From the NCBI GenBank assembly GCA_905480295.1, contig CAJQPW010000163.1, forward strand, positions 1 through 45,499: a stretch of 45,499 nt of DNA, read 5' to 3'. Both the position numbers and the translations under genes were made by a program. The DNA is from an uncultured Rhizobiaceae group bacterium. GTDB lineage: Bacteria; Pseudomonadota; Alphaproteobacteria; Rhizobiales; Rhizobiaceae. Of the stretch, positions 32,964 to 40,775 are shown in pieces; positions within the stretch are counted from its first letter, which is position 1; each line of letters opens with the position of its first letter. The notes below the pieces were generated by a model that saw nothing but the letters and a program-made list of their open reading frames with translations, was not told where the DNA came from and searched no databases.

Positions 32964-34580
32964 ATGGCGCAGTTTATCAACTCCAAGGAAAACCTGGTCA
33001 CTCAGGCTATTGATGGCTTGATTGCCTGTTCTGGTGGTACGCTTGAGAGACTTGATGGATATCCTCATATCAAAGTCGTCACACGGGCGAATATTGACAA
33101 TTCAAAGGTGGCTTTGATTTCAGGGGGAGGTTCTGGTCATGAACCCGCCCATGCAGGGTTTGTAGGCCCTGGAATGTTGACTGCTGCCGTATGCGGCGAG
33201 GTGTTTGCCTCACCGTCAGTAGAAGCTGTGTTGGCTGGCATTTTGGCCGTTACAGGTGAATCCGGGTGCTTGTTGATCGTCAAAAATTATACCGGTGATC
33301 GACTGAATTTTGGCCTGGCTGCAGAACGTGCCAGAGCGCTTGGCCGAAAGGTCGAAATGGTTGTCGTTGACGATGACATTGCATTGCCGGATCTGCCACA
33401 GCCAAGGGGTGTTGCCGGAACGCTGTTTGTTCACAAAATTGCTGGGGCTCTTGCCGAACAGGGGGCTTCCCTGGAAACGGTCACCGCTGCGGCTCAAACC
33501 GTCATCGAGAAGGTCGCGTCTTTGGGTACGAGCTTAGACACATGCACTGTGCCAGGGTCTCCCAAGGAAAACCGAATTCCTTCTGGCAAGGCCGAATTGG
33601 GACTGGGTATCCACGGCGAACCAGGTGTCGAGCACGTTCCGTTTATCGGTGCTGATGACGCCATGATGAGAGTCCTTGAAAAGTTGAGGGATCAAAAGAC
33701 CTCCAAAGACTGTGTCGTCTTGTTGAACAATCTTGGCTCCACAACACCACTGGAAATGGCCGTTTTGAGCCATACGATCGCCGCGTCGGGAATCGCCAAT
33801 CATGTCATTGGACCAGCGCCGATGATGACATCATTGGACATGCACGGATTTTCAGTTTCAATTCTGCCTGTCGACGCCAAGGAGTTGGAAGCCCTGTCGG
33901 AACCTGTCCCGATGGCCGCGTGGCCTGGCTTGTTCTCCTTCTCCGAAGTTTCTGCCAGACCGCTCCCCGACAGTCTTGCACCAATTGCTCCAATTCCATC
34001 GAAAAATGAGAGCACCAAGGTCACCCTGGAGCATATTGCTGATTTGCTGATCGATGCTGAGCCAGAGCTCAATTCACTCGATGCCAAGTCCGGTGACGGC
34101 GATACCGGCAGCACGCTGGCCACTGCTGCCCGCGCACTCAAGTCAAGTTTGGATCGCATGCCATTGGCCGACCTGACCCAACTGTTTCCCGCGTTGGGCA
34201 ATGAACTGAGCCAGACAATGGGAGGTTCATCAGGTGTGATACTGGCGATCTTTTTCAACGCTGCCGGTGACGCCTGTGCGGGAGGTGCGACCGTGGAAGA
34301 CGCCTTGCAGGCAGGACTGAACCGGGTCAGTCAGGTCGGTGGAGCCAAGGTTGGTGACCGAACGATGATTGACGCACTTCAGCCCGGACTGAACTCGTTG
34401 AACAAGGGATTGAAAGCGGCCGCTCAGGCCGCCCGTTCAGGCGCTGATGCAACTGCCCATATCCATCGTGCCAAGGCCGGAAGAGCGGCCTACGTGCCAT
34501 CGGAAAACCTAAAGGGTCACAACGACCCTGGTGCCGAGGCGGTTGCGTTGGTGTTTGAAGGGCTGGCGCGTAAACTTTAG
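32964..34580 (+). CDS. Dihydroxyacetone kinase family protein, DhaK-DhaL fusion (ATP-dependent)
   Basis: 538 aa. The DhaK half (1 to about 330) has GGGSGHEPAHAGFVGPGM, VKNYTGDRLNFGLA and GLGIHGEPGVEHV, with H217 as the hemiaminal-forming histidine that holds the substrate carbonyl. The DhaL half (about 345-538) has the metal-binding DAKSGDGDTGSTL and MGGSSGVIL for ATP. Fused forms use ATP rather than a phosphotransferase partner. Substrates are short ketoses such as dihydroxyacetone, but relatives phosphorylate L- or D-erythrulose. In an importer operon with an isomerase and a dehydrogenase it probably phosphorylates a cleavage or oxidation product. GGAG lies 10 bases before the ATG. Confidence 0.9.
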   Translation: MAQFINSKENLVTQAIDGLIACSGGTLERLDGYPHIKVVTRANIDNSKVALISGGGSGHEPAHAGFVGPGMLTAAVCGEVFASPSVEAVLAGILAVTGESGCLLIVKNYTGDRLNFGLAAERARALGRKVEMVVVDDDIALPDLPQPRGVAGTLFVHKIAGALAEQGASLETVTAAAQTVIEKVASLGTSLDTCTVPGSPKENRIPSGKAELGLGIHGEPGVEHVPFIGADDAMMRVLEKLRDQKTSKDCVVLLNNLGSTTPLEMAVLSHTIAASGIANHVIGPAPMMTSLDMHGFSVSILPVDAKELEALSEPVPMAAWPGLFSFSEVSARPLPDSLAPIAPIPSKNESTKVTLEHIADLLIDAEPELNSLDAKSGDGDTGSTLATAARALKSSLDRMPLADLTQLFPALGNELSQTMGGSSGVILAIFFNAAGDACAGGATVEDALQAGLNRVSQVGGAKVGDRTMIDALQPGLNSLNKGLKAAAQAARSGADATAHIHRAKAGRAAYVPSENLKGHNDPGAEAVALVFEGLARKL

Positions 34581-34592
34581 GAGAAGGGTTGG

Positions 34593-35648
34593 TTGAAGGA
34601 CACGACCGAATTAACTCGACCCAAGCCGACGGTCAACGACATCGCGCGCGTAGCAGGTGTTTCCCTGGCGACGGTTGATCGTGTTTTAAACGCGCGGCCA
34701 GGGGTGCGTGACGTCACTATCGAAAAGGTCAACAAAGCGATCGCAGAGCTTGGGTTTGTGCGGGATACGGCCGCGGCAAACCTCGCCCGACGCCGCCAAT
34801 ATCGACTGATGTTCATTCTTCCGGAAACCGACAATGAGTTTGTAATCGCTCTTGATGCCGAAATCACAGCCCAGTCGGAGCGTCTGCTTCACCAACGCAC
34901 ACGCCTGAAACGACGCACGATTCCTCCCTTTGATCCACAAGCCATGGTCAGGATATTGGACAGTGTGACAACTCAAGACACGGACGGGGTTGCAATATTC
35001 GGCCCAGAAACCCCATCCGTTCGGGATGCGGTCAACCGTGCCAAAGAACGAGGCATCGCTGTGGCCACCATGGTATCCGATCTGCCCAGCTCCATTCGCG
35101 ATCATTTTATAGGTATCGATAATGTTGCAGCTGGTCGCACCGCGGCATTGCTGATGGGCCGGTTTGTCCGCAAGGCCGGACGGATACTCATTGTAACGGG
35201 GTCCAGACTGGCGCGAGATCATCTCGAGCGCAGGGCAGGGTTTGATGCGGTCATGGCAAACAAATTTCCCAATTTGGAAGTAGCGGCAACCATCGAGGGG
35301 CGCGACGATCCGGAACTGATTGGATCGCTGCTACCCGTAGTTTTTGAAAAGAACTCGGAGATTGTCGGCATTTATTCGTCCGCAGCGGGCAATGGCGGCC
35401 TGATAGAATTTCTCGAGAAGGACACCAGCAGTCGCGACGTGGTCGTGATCGCACACGAATTGACCCAGACATCTCGCACAGCGCTATCCAAGGGAACATT
35501 CGACGCCCTGATTTCCCAGGACAGCGGACATATTATTCGCTCTGCTATAAGAGTGTTGAAATCTGCGGCCGACAAATTGCCGATCGACCCCAAACAAGAG
35601 CGCATCAGAATCGACGTCTACCTGAGCGAAAATTTACCACCACTATGA
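34593..35648 (+). CDS. LacI family transcriptional regulator
   Basis: 351 aa starting at TTG (34593), with GGAGAAGGG just upstream and overlapping the kinase stop. The N-terminal HTH (TVNDIARVAGVSLATVDRVL) and hinge-like ANLARRRQYR precede a periplasmic-binding-protein-like sensor domain (DTDGVAIFGPETPSVRDAV, GRILIVTGSRLARDHLERRA). It sits in the middle of the operon it probably controls, downstream of the kinase. The paired 14-bp CG-centred palindromes at 27298-27341 are its likely targets. The inducer should be the imported sugar or an early intermediate. Confidence 0.88.
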   Translation: MKDTTELTRPKPTVNDIARVAGVSLATVDRVLNARPGVRDVTIEKVNKAIAELGFVRDTAAANLARRRQYRLMFILPETDNEFVIALDAEITAQSERLLHQRTRLKRRTIPPFDPQAMVRILDSVTTQDTDGVAIFGPETPSVRDAVNRAKERGIAVATMVSDLPSSIRDHFIGIDNVAAGRTAALLMGRFVRKAGRILIVTGSRLARDHLERRAGFDAVMANKFPNLEVAATIEGRDDPELIGSLLPVVFEKNSEIVGIYSSAAGNGGLIEFLEKDTSSRDVVVIAHELTQTSRTALSKGTFDALISQDSGHIIRSAIRVLKSAADKLPIDPKQERIRIDVYLSENLPPL

Positions 35649-35666
35649 CACAAAGGGAATCTTCAT

Positions 35667-36722
35667 ATGAAAACGATTAAAGGTCCAGCGCTGTTTTTAG
35701 CCCAGTTTGCGGGAGATGAAGCCCCTTTCAATTCCTGGGATTCGATTACCAAGTGGGCAGCAGATTGTGGCTATGTGGGTGTTCAAGTCCCGAGTTGGGA
35801 TGGCCGCTTGTTCGATCTGGCTAAAGCAGCGACCAGCAAGGACTATTGCGATGAATTTAAAGGCCAGGCAGCCGCAAACGGAGTTGAGGTCACCGAGTTG
35901 TCAACCCACCTGCAGGGCCAGTTGGTTGCAGTTCACCCGGCTTACGACACCGCTTTTGATGGATTTGCTGATCCGTCAGTCCATGGGAACCCCAAGGCTC
36001 GTCAGGAATGGGCGGTAGACCAAGTCATGAAGGCGATTTCGGCATCGGCCAATTTAGGTATCGGTGACCATGCGACTTTCTCAGGCGCCCTTGCCTGGCC
36101 CTATGTCTATCCATGGCCCCAAAGACCCGCTGGATTGATTGAAACCGCTTTCGATGAACTGGCAGCACGGTGGCGGCCAATTCTTGATCACGCTGAAGAT
36201 AACGGTGTGAACATCTGCTATGAAATCCATCCTGGAGAAGATCTGCATGACGGTGCAACTTTTGAGATGTTTCTCGAACGAGTAAACAATCATCCTCGTG
36301 CCTGTATGCTTTATGATCCCTCCCACTACATACTTCAGTGCCTGGATTACCTGGACAATATCGACATCTACAAAGACCGGATTCAGATGTTTCATGTCAA
36401 GGATGCTGAGTTCAATCCCACCGGTCGACAAGGCGTATATTCAGGATACCAGCCCTGGGTTGACCGCGCCGGGCGTTTCCGTTCCTTGGGGGATGGCCAG
36501 GTGGATTTTAGTGCGGTCTTCTCAAAAATGGCAGCCAATGATTTTTACGGCTGGGCCGTCGTTGAGTGGGAGTGTTGTCTGAAACATCCTGAAGATGGCG
36601 CTCGTGAGGGTGCCCAGTTTGTCTCTGATCATATTATTCGCGTCACAGAGCGTGCCTTCGACGACTTTGCCGATTCGGGAACCGATGAAAAGGCCAATCG
36701 CGAAATGTTGGGGATTTCATAA
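35667..36722 (+). CDS. Sugar phosphate isomerase/epimerase family TIM-barrel protein
   Basis: 351 aa of the xylose isomerase-like/AP endonuclease 2 superfamily. Metal-binding segments are likely TELSTHLQGQLV, ICYEIHPGEDLHDG, LYDPSHYILQ, MFHVKDAEFNP and a C-terminal VEWEC; Glu, Asp and His there would bind a divalent metal. The sequence is a well-conserved family often found beside the Gfo/Idh/MocA protein that follows here, but I know no proven substrate. It may isomerise, epimerise or cleave a keto-sugar. AAGGGAA precedes the ATG. Its stop codon shares one base with the next start (TAATG), so the pair is coupled. Confidence 0.85.
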   Translation: MKTIKGPALFLAQFAGDEAPFNSWDSITKWAADCGYVGVQVPSWDGRLFDLAKAATSKDYCDEFKGQAAANGVEVTELSTHLQGQLVAVHPAYDTAFDGFADPSVHGNPKARQEWAVDQVMKAISASANLGIGDHATFSGALAWPYVYPWPQRPAGLIETAFDELAARWRPILDHAEDNGVNICYEIHPGEDLHDGATFEMFLERVNNHPRACMLYDPSHYILQCLDYLDNIDIYKDRIQMFHVKDAEFNPTGRQGVYSGYQPWVDRAGRFRSLGDGQVDFSAVFSKMAANDFYGWAVVEWECCLKHPEDGAREGAQFVSDHIIRVTERAFDDFADSGTDEKANREMLGIS

Positions 36723-37879
36723 TGGCACAGGCACCTTCTTCAGGAATCACAGACCGCATTCGACTCGGTATGGTGGGCGGTGGCAACGATGCGTTCATTG
36801 GTGCAGTTCATAGAATTGCCAGCCGTATTGATGATCAATATCAATTGCTGGCCGGCGCGCTGAGTTCGACACCAGAAAAGTCTCGCCAAAGTGGGGAAGC
36901 CTTAGGCCTGCCCAGGATCTATGACGACTTCAAGCAAATGGCAATCAGGGAAGCAAGGCTCAAGAACGGCGTTGAGGCGGTTAGCATCGTGACGCCCAAT
37001 CACATGCACTATCCGGTCGCCCGCGAGTTCTTGAAGCGGGGGATTCATGTCATTTGCGACAAGCCCCTGACCTCTACTTTGGGGGATGCCAAAAAGCTGG
37101 TGAAGGCAGCCGAAAGCAGTTCGGCACTGTTTGTTCTGACTCACAATTACACCGGCTATCCTATGGTTCGCCAAGCCCGGGAAATGATTCACGCCGGAGA
37201 CATCGGCGCTATACGAATTGTCCAGGTGGAATACCCACAAGATTGGTTGACCGAAGCACAGGATTTCAAACAGGCGGAATGGCGCACGGATCCGAATCGT
37301 TCCGGACTCGGAGGATCCACCGGAGACATCGGCACCCATGCGTTTAATCTGGCCTGTTTTATTACCGGTCTGGAAGTCGAGAGCTTGGCAGCAGATCTTC
37401 AGGCATTCGTGCCCGGGCGCCAGGTCGATGACAATGCCCATGTGATGTTGCGGTTCAAGGGTGGAGCCAAGGGCATGTTGTGGTCGAGCCAGGTCGCGCC
37501 TGGCAACGAGAACGCTTTGCGAATTCGAATTTATGGTGACAAAGGGGGATTGGAATGGGCCCAGGAGGATCCCAACTATCTATGGTTTACACCGCTCGGG
37601 GAACCCAAGAGGTTGATTACACGCAACGGTGCCGGTGCAGGTGCCGGTGCGGGAAGGATGAGCCGAATCCCACCTGGTCACCCCGAAGGATATCTGGAAG
37701 GATTTGCGAACATTTACACTGAGGCCGCACAGGCAATTCTCGCCAGACGAGAAGGAAAGAAAGCAACCAATGAGGTGATTTTTCCAACTGTGTATGATGG
37801 CCTGAAGGGTGTTCAATTCGTATCAGCCTGCGTCAGATCCTCAAATCGGAACAGTGCCTGGGTCAATATCGAGCATTAA
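36722..37879 (+). CDS. Gfo/Idh/MocA family NAD(P)-dependent sugar dehydrogenase
   Basis: 385 aa. The Rossmann motif RLGMVGGGNDAFIGAVHR opens the protein, the catalytic ICDKP (K114, family consensus EKP) and the GGSTGDIGTHAF motif (D202, H206) follow. These enzymes oxidise a sugar or cyclitol hydroxyl to a ketone with NAD(P). An Ala/Gly repeat (NGAGAGAGAG, from a short tandem DNA repeat at about 37629-37655) precedes RMSRIPPGHPEGY. Coupled with the TIM-barrel isomerase, it could perform oxidation followed by isomerisation or elimination of a keto-glycoside. It is the last gene of the operon. Confidence 0.88.
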   Translation: MAQAPSSGITDRIRLGMVGGGNDAFIGAVHRIASRIDDQYQLLAGALSSTPEKSRQSGEALGLPRIYDDFKQMAIREARLKNGVEAVSIVTPNHMHYPVAREFLKRGIHVICDKPLTSTLGDAKKLVKAAESSSALFVLTHNYTGYPMVRQAREMIHAGDIGAIRIVQVEYPQDWLTEAQDFKQAEWRTDPNRSGLGGSTGDIGTHAFNLACFITGLEVESLAADLQAFVPGRQVDDNAHVMLRFKGGAKGMLWSSQVAPGNENALRIRIYGDKGGLEWAQEDPNYLWFTPLGEPKRLITRNGAGAGAGAGRMSRIPPGHPEGYLEGFANIYTEAAQAILARREGKKATNEVIFPTVYDGLKGVQFVSACVRSSNRNSAWVNIEH

Positions 37880-38022
37880 CACTCATTGTAACGTTGGTAC
37901 ATTCAAGGGCAGTGCAACACTCAATCAGTGACTTCAACAATGCCATCGGCATGACATCGCGTGTGAGCAGACTAAGGCCCACAGGTCAGAGAAAACAGTT
38001 CCGGTCGCAGTGGAGTACAGTT

Positions 38023-38853
38023 CTATAAGGAGGTCGGGAAGTCGACGGCGGACTGATCAGATCCGCTATTTTCGATCCATTCCAGAACGGCAGCCCTGTG
38101 CGACCGACTGACGGGAACCACGTCACCTGAGTGCAATATCAGTTGCAGGCTCTGCCCGTCCTTGCGGTGAGACTCAATGGCCGAATGGGATACCCAGTGA
38201 GACCGATGCGTCTGCATGCCCTCTTCTGCAGACAAGTCTGCGACGATGTCCGAGAAACGGCACAACTCCATTCGAACTTCTTCGTCGGTGATAATGCGCA
38301 CGTAATGTTCTTGCGCTTCGATCCATTGAACCTTTCCAGATAGGGGAGGGCTGAGACGGTCTATCAATCTGTTGGAAGCATTCCCGTCACCAACATTTTG
38401 CGCGATCTCATTTTGCTGGGCAGCAGCGGGCTTCCCCAGAAAACGGGGCAGGCACAGCAGCAGACAAAGAAATATGTGATTGTCCAGCAAATACACCAAC
38501 TCCCATCCAAAGGCTGCGGCTGGCTTTATCCCGGCAGGGTCGGTCGATCCTATACCCAGTTCCGGAAAGCCGAGAACAATGTCAATTGCTGTAATCATCG
38601 GTACAAATATCAGGTGGCTGAATAGGATTGCCAAACCCACGGTCACAGAGAAGGGCGTCCCTTTTGAGAGATATCTTTCAAATCCCAGCAAAATGGCAAA
38701 GAACAATCCCGCCTCCACCAAAACACGCAATATCCAATAAATGTAGCTGACCAAAACTGACGCAGGCTCGCCGTCAATTGTCTGTCCGGCCCCCAGCAAC
38801 AAACCAGCAAGAAGGGCTGTAATCACAACAAACTTCTCTTCACCTGGTTTCAT
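38023..38853 (-). CDS. Membrane-anchored LytTR-type transcriptional regulator
   Basis: About 276 aa from ATG 38853; the frame continues 11 codons to a TTG at 38886. Four hydrophobic helices fill the N-terminal half (VITALLAGLLLGAG, VSYIYWILRVLVEAGLFFA, SVTVGLAILFSHLIFVPMI, YLLDNHIFLCLLLCL). The C-terminal 100 residues form a LytTR DNA-binding domain (WIEAQEHYVRIIT, MELCRFSDIVADL, MQTHRSHWVSHSAI, VVPVSRSHRAAVLEW). Such proteins bind DNA while anchored in the inner membrane and sense through the membrane part. It is transcribed away from the secreted lectin-like gene, so a shared divergent promoter is likely. Confidence 0.8.
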   Translation of the reverse strand: MKPGEEKFVVITALLAGLLLGAGQTIDGEPASVLVSYIYWILRVLVEAGLFFAILLGFERYLSKGTPFSVTVGLAILFSHLIFVPMITAIDIVLGFPELGIGSTDPAGIKPAAAFGWELVYLLDNHIFLCLLLCLPRFLGKPAAAQQNEIAQNVGDGNASNRLIDRLSPPLSGKVQWIEAQEHYVRIITDEEVRMELCRFSDIVADLSAEEGMQTHRSHWVSHSAIESHRKDGQSLQLILHSGDVVPVSRSHRAAVLEWIENSGSDQSAVDFPTSL

Positions 38854-39068
38854 TGATGCGATCCATTCATGCTTCTTGAACTGCAACTTACTTTCAATGC
38901 GTGGAAAACACTACCAAAATCGATATGGTCAAAAACCTCACATTCTGCGCCAACGGCATTCAAGTAACAAATGAAAGGACTGGTGGCGCTCCGGTATCCA
39001 GCTCGATAATTTGTCGGCGCAAATCACAAAGACGCGTCGATGACAACGCGTGAAGAGGAGAATATCAG

Positions 39069-39713
39069 ATGAGAACAGCAATTTTTGCCGCCGCAACCGC
39101 CTCACTATTGGCACTGGCAACGACGACAGCATTTGCGCAGGACAGCTCCATGAGCTTTTTCGTGACCAGCGTCGGAAGCGGAAATGGAGGTAACCTCGGC
39201 GGCCTGGAAGGGGCGGATGCCCATTGTGCCAAATTGGCCAGCGCTGCTGGTTCCAACGGAAAGACCTGGCGGGCATATCTGAGCACACAGGAAGAAGGAA
39301 AGCGCGGCGTTTCAGCGCGAGACCGCATTGGCAGCGGCCCGTGGCACAATGCCAAAGGCGTGTTGATCGCCAACGACCTCGATCAGTTGCACCTGTCGCC
39401 AAACATCATCAAGACGACTGCACTGGACGAGTCCGGAAACCTGGTGAAGGGCCGCGGCGACAAGCCCAACGAGCATGACATTTTGACTGGCACCATGTCA
39501 GACGGCACCGCCTATTTTCCACGGGTGAAGGAAGACCGCACCTGCAGCAACTGGACCAGTTCCGGAGAAGGCAGCGCCACTGTTGGTCACCATGATCGCC
39601 ACGGTGGCGGCAACACGTCCTGGAATGCGGCGCATAATTCGCGTGGTTGCTCGCAGGACATGCTGAAAAGAACTGGCGGAGCTGGCCTGTTCATGTGCTT
39701 CGCAGCTCAATAA
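39069..39713 (+). CDS. Secreted lectin-like (C-type-lectin-fold) protein
   Basis: 214 aa. A typical Sec signal peptide (MRTAIFAAATASLLALATTT, cleavage after AFA) is followed by a single domain with FFVTSVGSGNGGNLGGLEGA, DAHCAKLASAAG, TWRAYLSTQEEG, ARDRIGSGPWHNAKG, GRGDKPNEHDILTG, CSNWTSSGEGSATVGHHDR and a final SRGCSQDMLKRTGGAGLF. The paired cysteines and W-T-S-S pattern match bacterial proteins annotated as lectins of the collagenase/endostatin-like fold. The role is unknown, probably periplasmic or extracellular binding. AGGAG precedes the ATG. A strong hairpin follows 18 bases after the stop. Confidence 0.82.
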   Translation: MRTAIFAAATASLLALATTTAFAQDSSMSFFVTSVGSGNGGNLGGLEGADAHCAKLASAAGSNGKTWRAYLSTQEEGKRGVSARDRIGSGPWHNAKGVLIANDLDQLHLSPNIIKTTALDESGNLVKGRGDKPNEHDILTGTMSDGTAYFPRVKEDRTCSNWTSSGEGSATVGHHDRHGGGNTSWNAAHNSRGCSQDMLKRTGGAGLFMCFAAQ

Positions 39714-39731
39714 ATCGGACTTTTCTGACCA

Positions 39732-39765
39732 GTTTGTTCGGGCCTCAATACTGGCCCGAACAAAC
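39732..39765 (+). terminator. Perfect 13-bp stem-loop after the lectin-like gene
   Basis: GTTTGTTCGGGCC (39732-39744) and GGCCCGAACAAAC (39753-39765) are exact complements with an 8-nt loop. Following bases are GCCTTAGCTTT, not a clean T-run, so termination may be partial and let some transcription reach the exported FAH gene. Confidence 0.7.
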
Positions 39766-39795
39766 GCCTTAGCTTTCTGATCAAGGAATACCCCG

Positions 39796-40620
39796 ATGCG
39801 CGCCCTGGCCTATCTTCTGCTGGCTGTAACCTGTTTGTTTTCTTCGACCGTTCGCGCTGATGAAGACAGGCAACATTTCATGCGGTTTCAACATCAAGGG
39901 GAAGTCAAACACGGGAGGGTCAATGGGCAAACAATTGAGGTTTTATCCGGCGACTTTCTCGACAATGCCAGTCCAACGGGTGAAAAAATATCAATTGCCG
40001 CAGTCACACCCCTTCCACCAACACAGGCTACCAAGGTCTTTGCCGTTGGTATGAATTTTGCCAGTCATCTGGCCTCCAATGCGACAGGAGCACCACCACT
40101 CTTCCTCAAATTGCCATCCTCCCTAATCGGACATACCGCCAATATAGAATTGCCGGATGATGCCGAAAATGTGCATTTTGAGGGAGAGTTGGTTCTTGTC
40201 ATCGCGAAGCGAGCCAAGAAGGTTTCTATCGCCGAAGCACCAGATTATATTTTCGGGGTCACCGCCGGCAACGATCTTAGCGAACGCAGCTGGCAGGGCC
40301 GGGACCTACAATGGATGCGGGCAAAGGCCAGCGATGGATTCGGCCCTGTTGGTCCGGTCGTTGCGACCGGGTTGAATTTCCACGACGTGCTGCTGACAAC
40401 CCGCCTGAATGGCAACGTAATGCAGCAGGAATCAACCAAAAACATGATTCACAAGCCGGAAAAGGTCGTCAGCTATCTCAGCCAGTATTTCACGCTCGAA
40501 CCAGGCGATCTAATCTTCATGGGGACCCCGGGAAGAACCCGGGCTTTGAGCAACAATGATGTGATCTCAGTGGAAATCGATGGCATTGGGACGCTCGAAA
40601 ACAAGATCATCAAAAACTGA
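39796..40620 (+). CDS. FAH-family protein with a signal peptide (exported)
   Basis: 274 aa. It has a classic signal peptide (MRALAYLLLAVTCLFSST, cleavage about after VRA at residue 21) on an otherwise normal FAH-fold protein: metal ligands E129 and E131 in HFEGELVLVIA and D160 in TAGNDLSERSWQ, then DGFGPVGPVV and a C-terminal PGDLIFMGTPG loop. FAH enzymes normally work in the cytoplasm on diketo acids; a secreted form is unexpected. With all three ligands present it should bind a divalent metal and may be an active C-C hydrolase in the periplasm. AAGGA precedes the ATG. It lies between two LytTR regulators. Confidence 0.85.
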   Translation: MRALAYLLLAVTCLFSSTVRADEDRQHFMRFQHQGEVKHGRVNGQTIEVLSGDFLDNASPTGEKISIAAVTPLPPTQATKVFAVGMNFASHLASNATGAPPLFLKLPSSLIGHTANIELPDDAENVHFEGELVLVIAKRAKKVSIAEAPDYIFGVTAGNDLSERSWQGRDLQWMRAKASDGFGPVGPVVATGLNFHDVLLTTRLNGNVMQQESTKNMIHKPEKVVSYLSQYFTLEPGDLIFMGTPGRTRALSNNDVISVEIDGIGTLENKIIKN

Positions 40621-40760
40621 GTCACCAGGCCCTTCTGCAAGGCTGGAACCAGCGCAATTTGCGCGGGTCTGGAATCGATTTGGAACAATCGACTGTCCCG
40701 GCAGCAGATCGGGTCTTGTGAACCAGTCCACGATTGGTAACAATCACCGCAACAACTGTC

Positions 40761-40766
40761 GGGAGG
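40761..40766 (+). promoter_or_regulatory. Ribosome-binding site that decides the CoxC start
   Basis: GGGAGG lies nine bases before TTG 40776 and directly against TTG 40767. Because no ATG exists in this region, this site favours the TTG at 40776, which places the MHYT domain at the N-terminus. Confidence 0.6.
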
Positions 40767-40775
40767 TTGACTCGG

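Noticed and set aside
27393-37879. Assignment as the glycerol importer operon (GlpSTPQV type)
   Set aside because: The two-ATPase layout and small membrane gene are similar, but glycerol operons carry GlpD/GlpK and a DeoR-type regulator. Here there is a DhaK-DhaL kinase, LacI, an isomerase and a Gfo/Idh dehydrogenase.
32964-37879. Assignment as a D-apiose catabolic operon
   Set aside because: A Gfo/Idh dehydrogenase, a TIM-barrel protein and a DhaK-type kinase occur in apiose routes, but no lactonase, oxidoisomerase or transcarboxylase is present in this operon. The TIM-barrel protein is also longer than I expect for the apiose decarboxylase.
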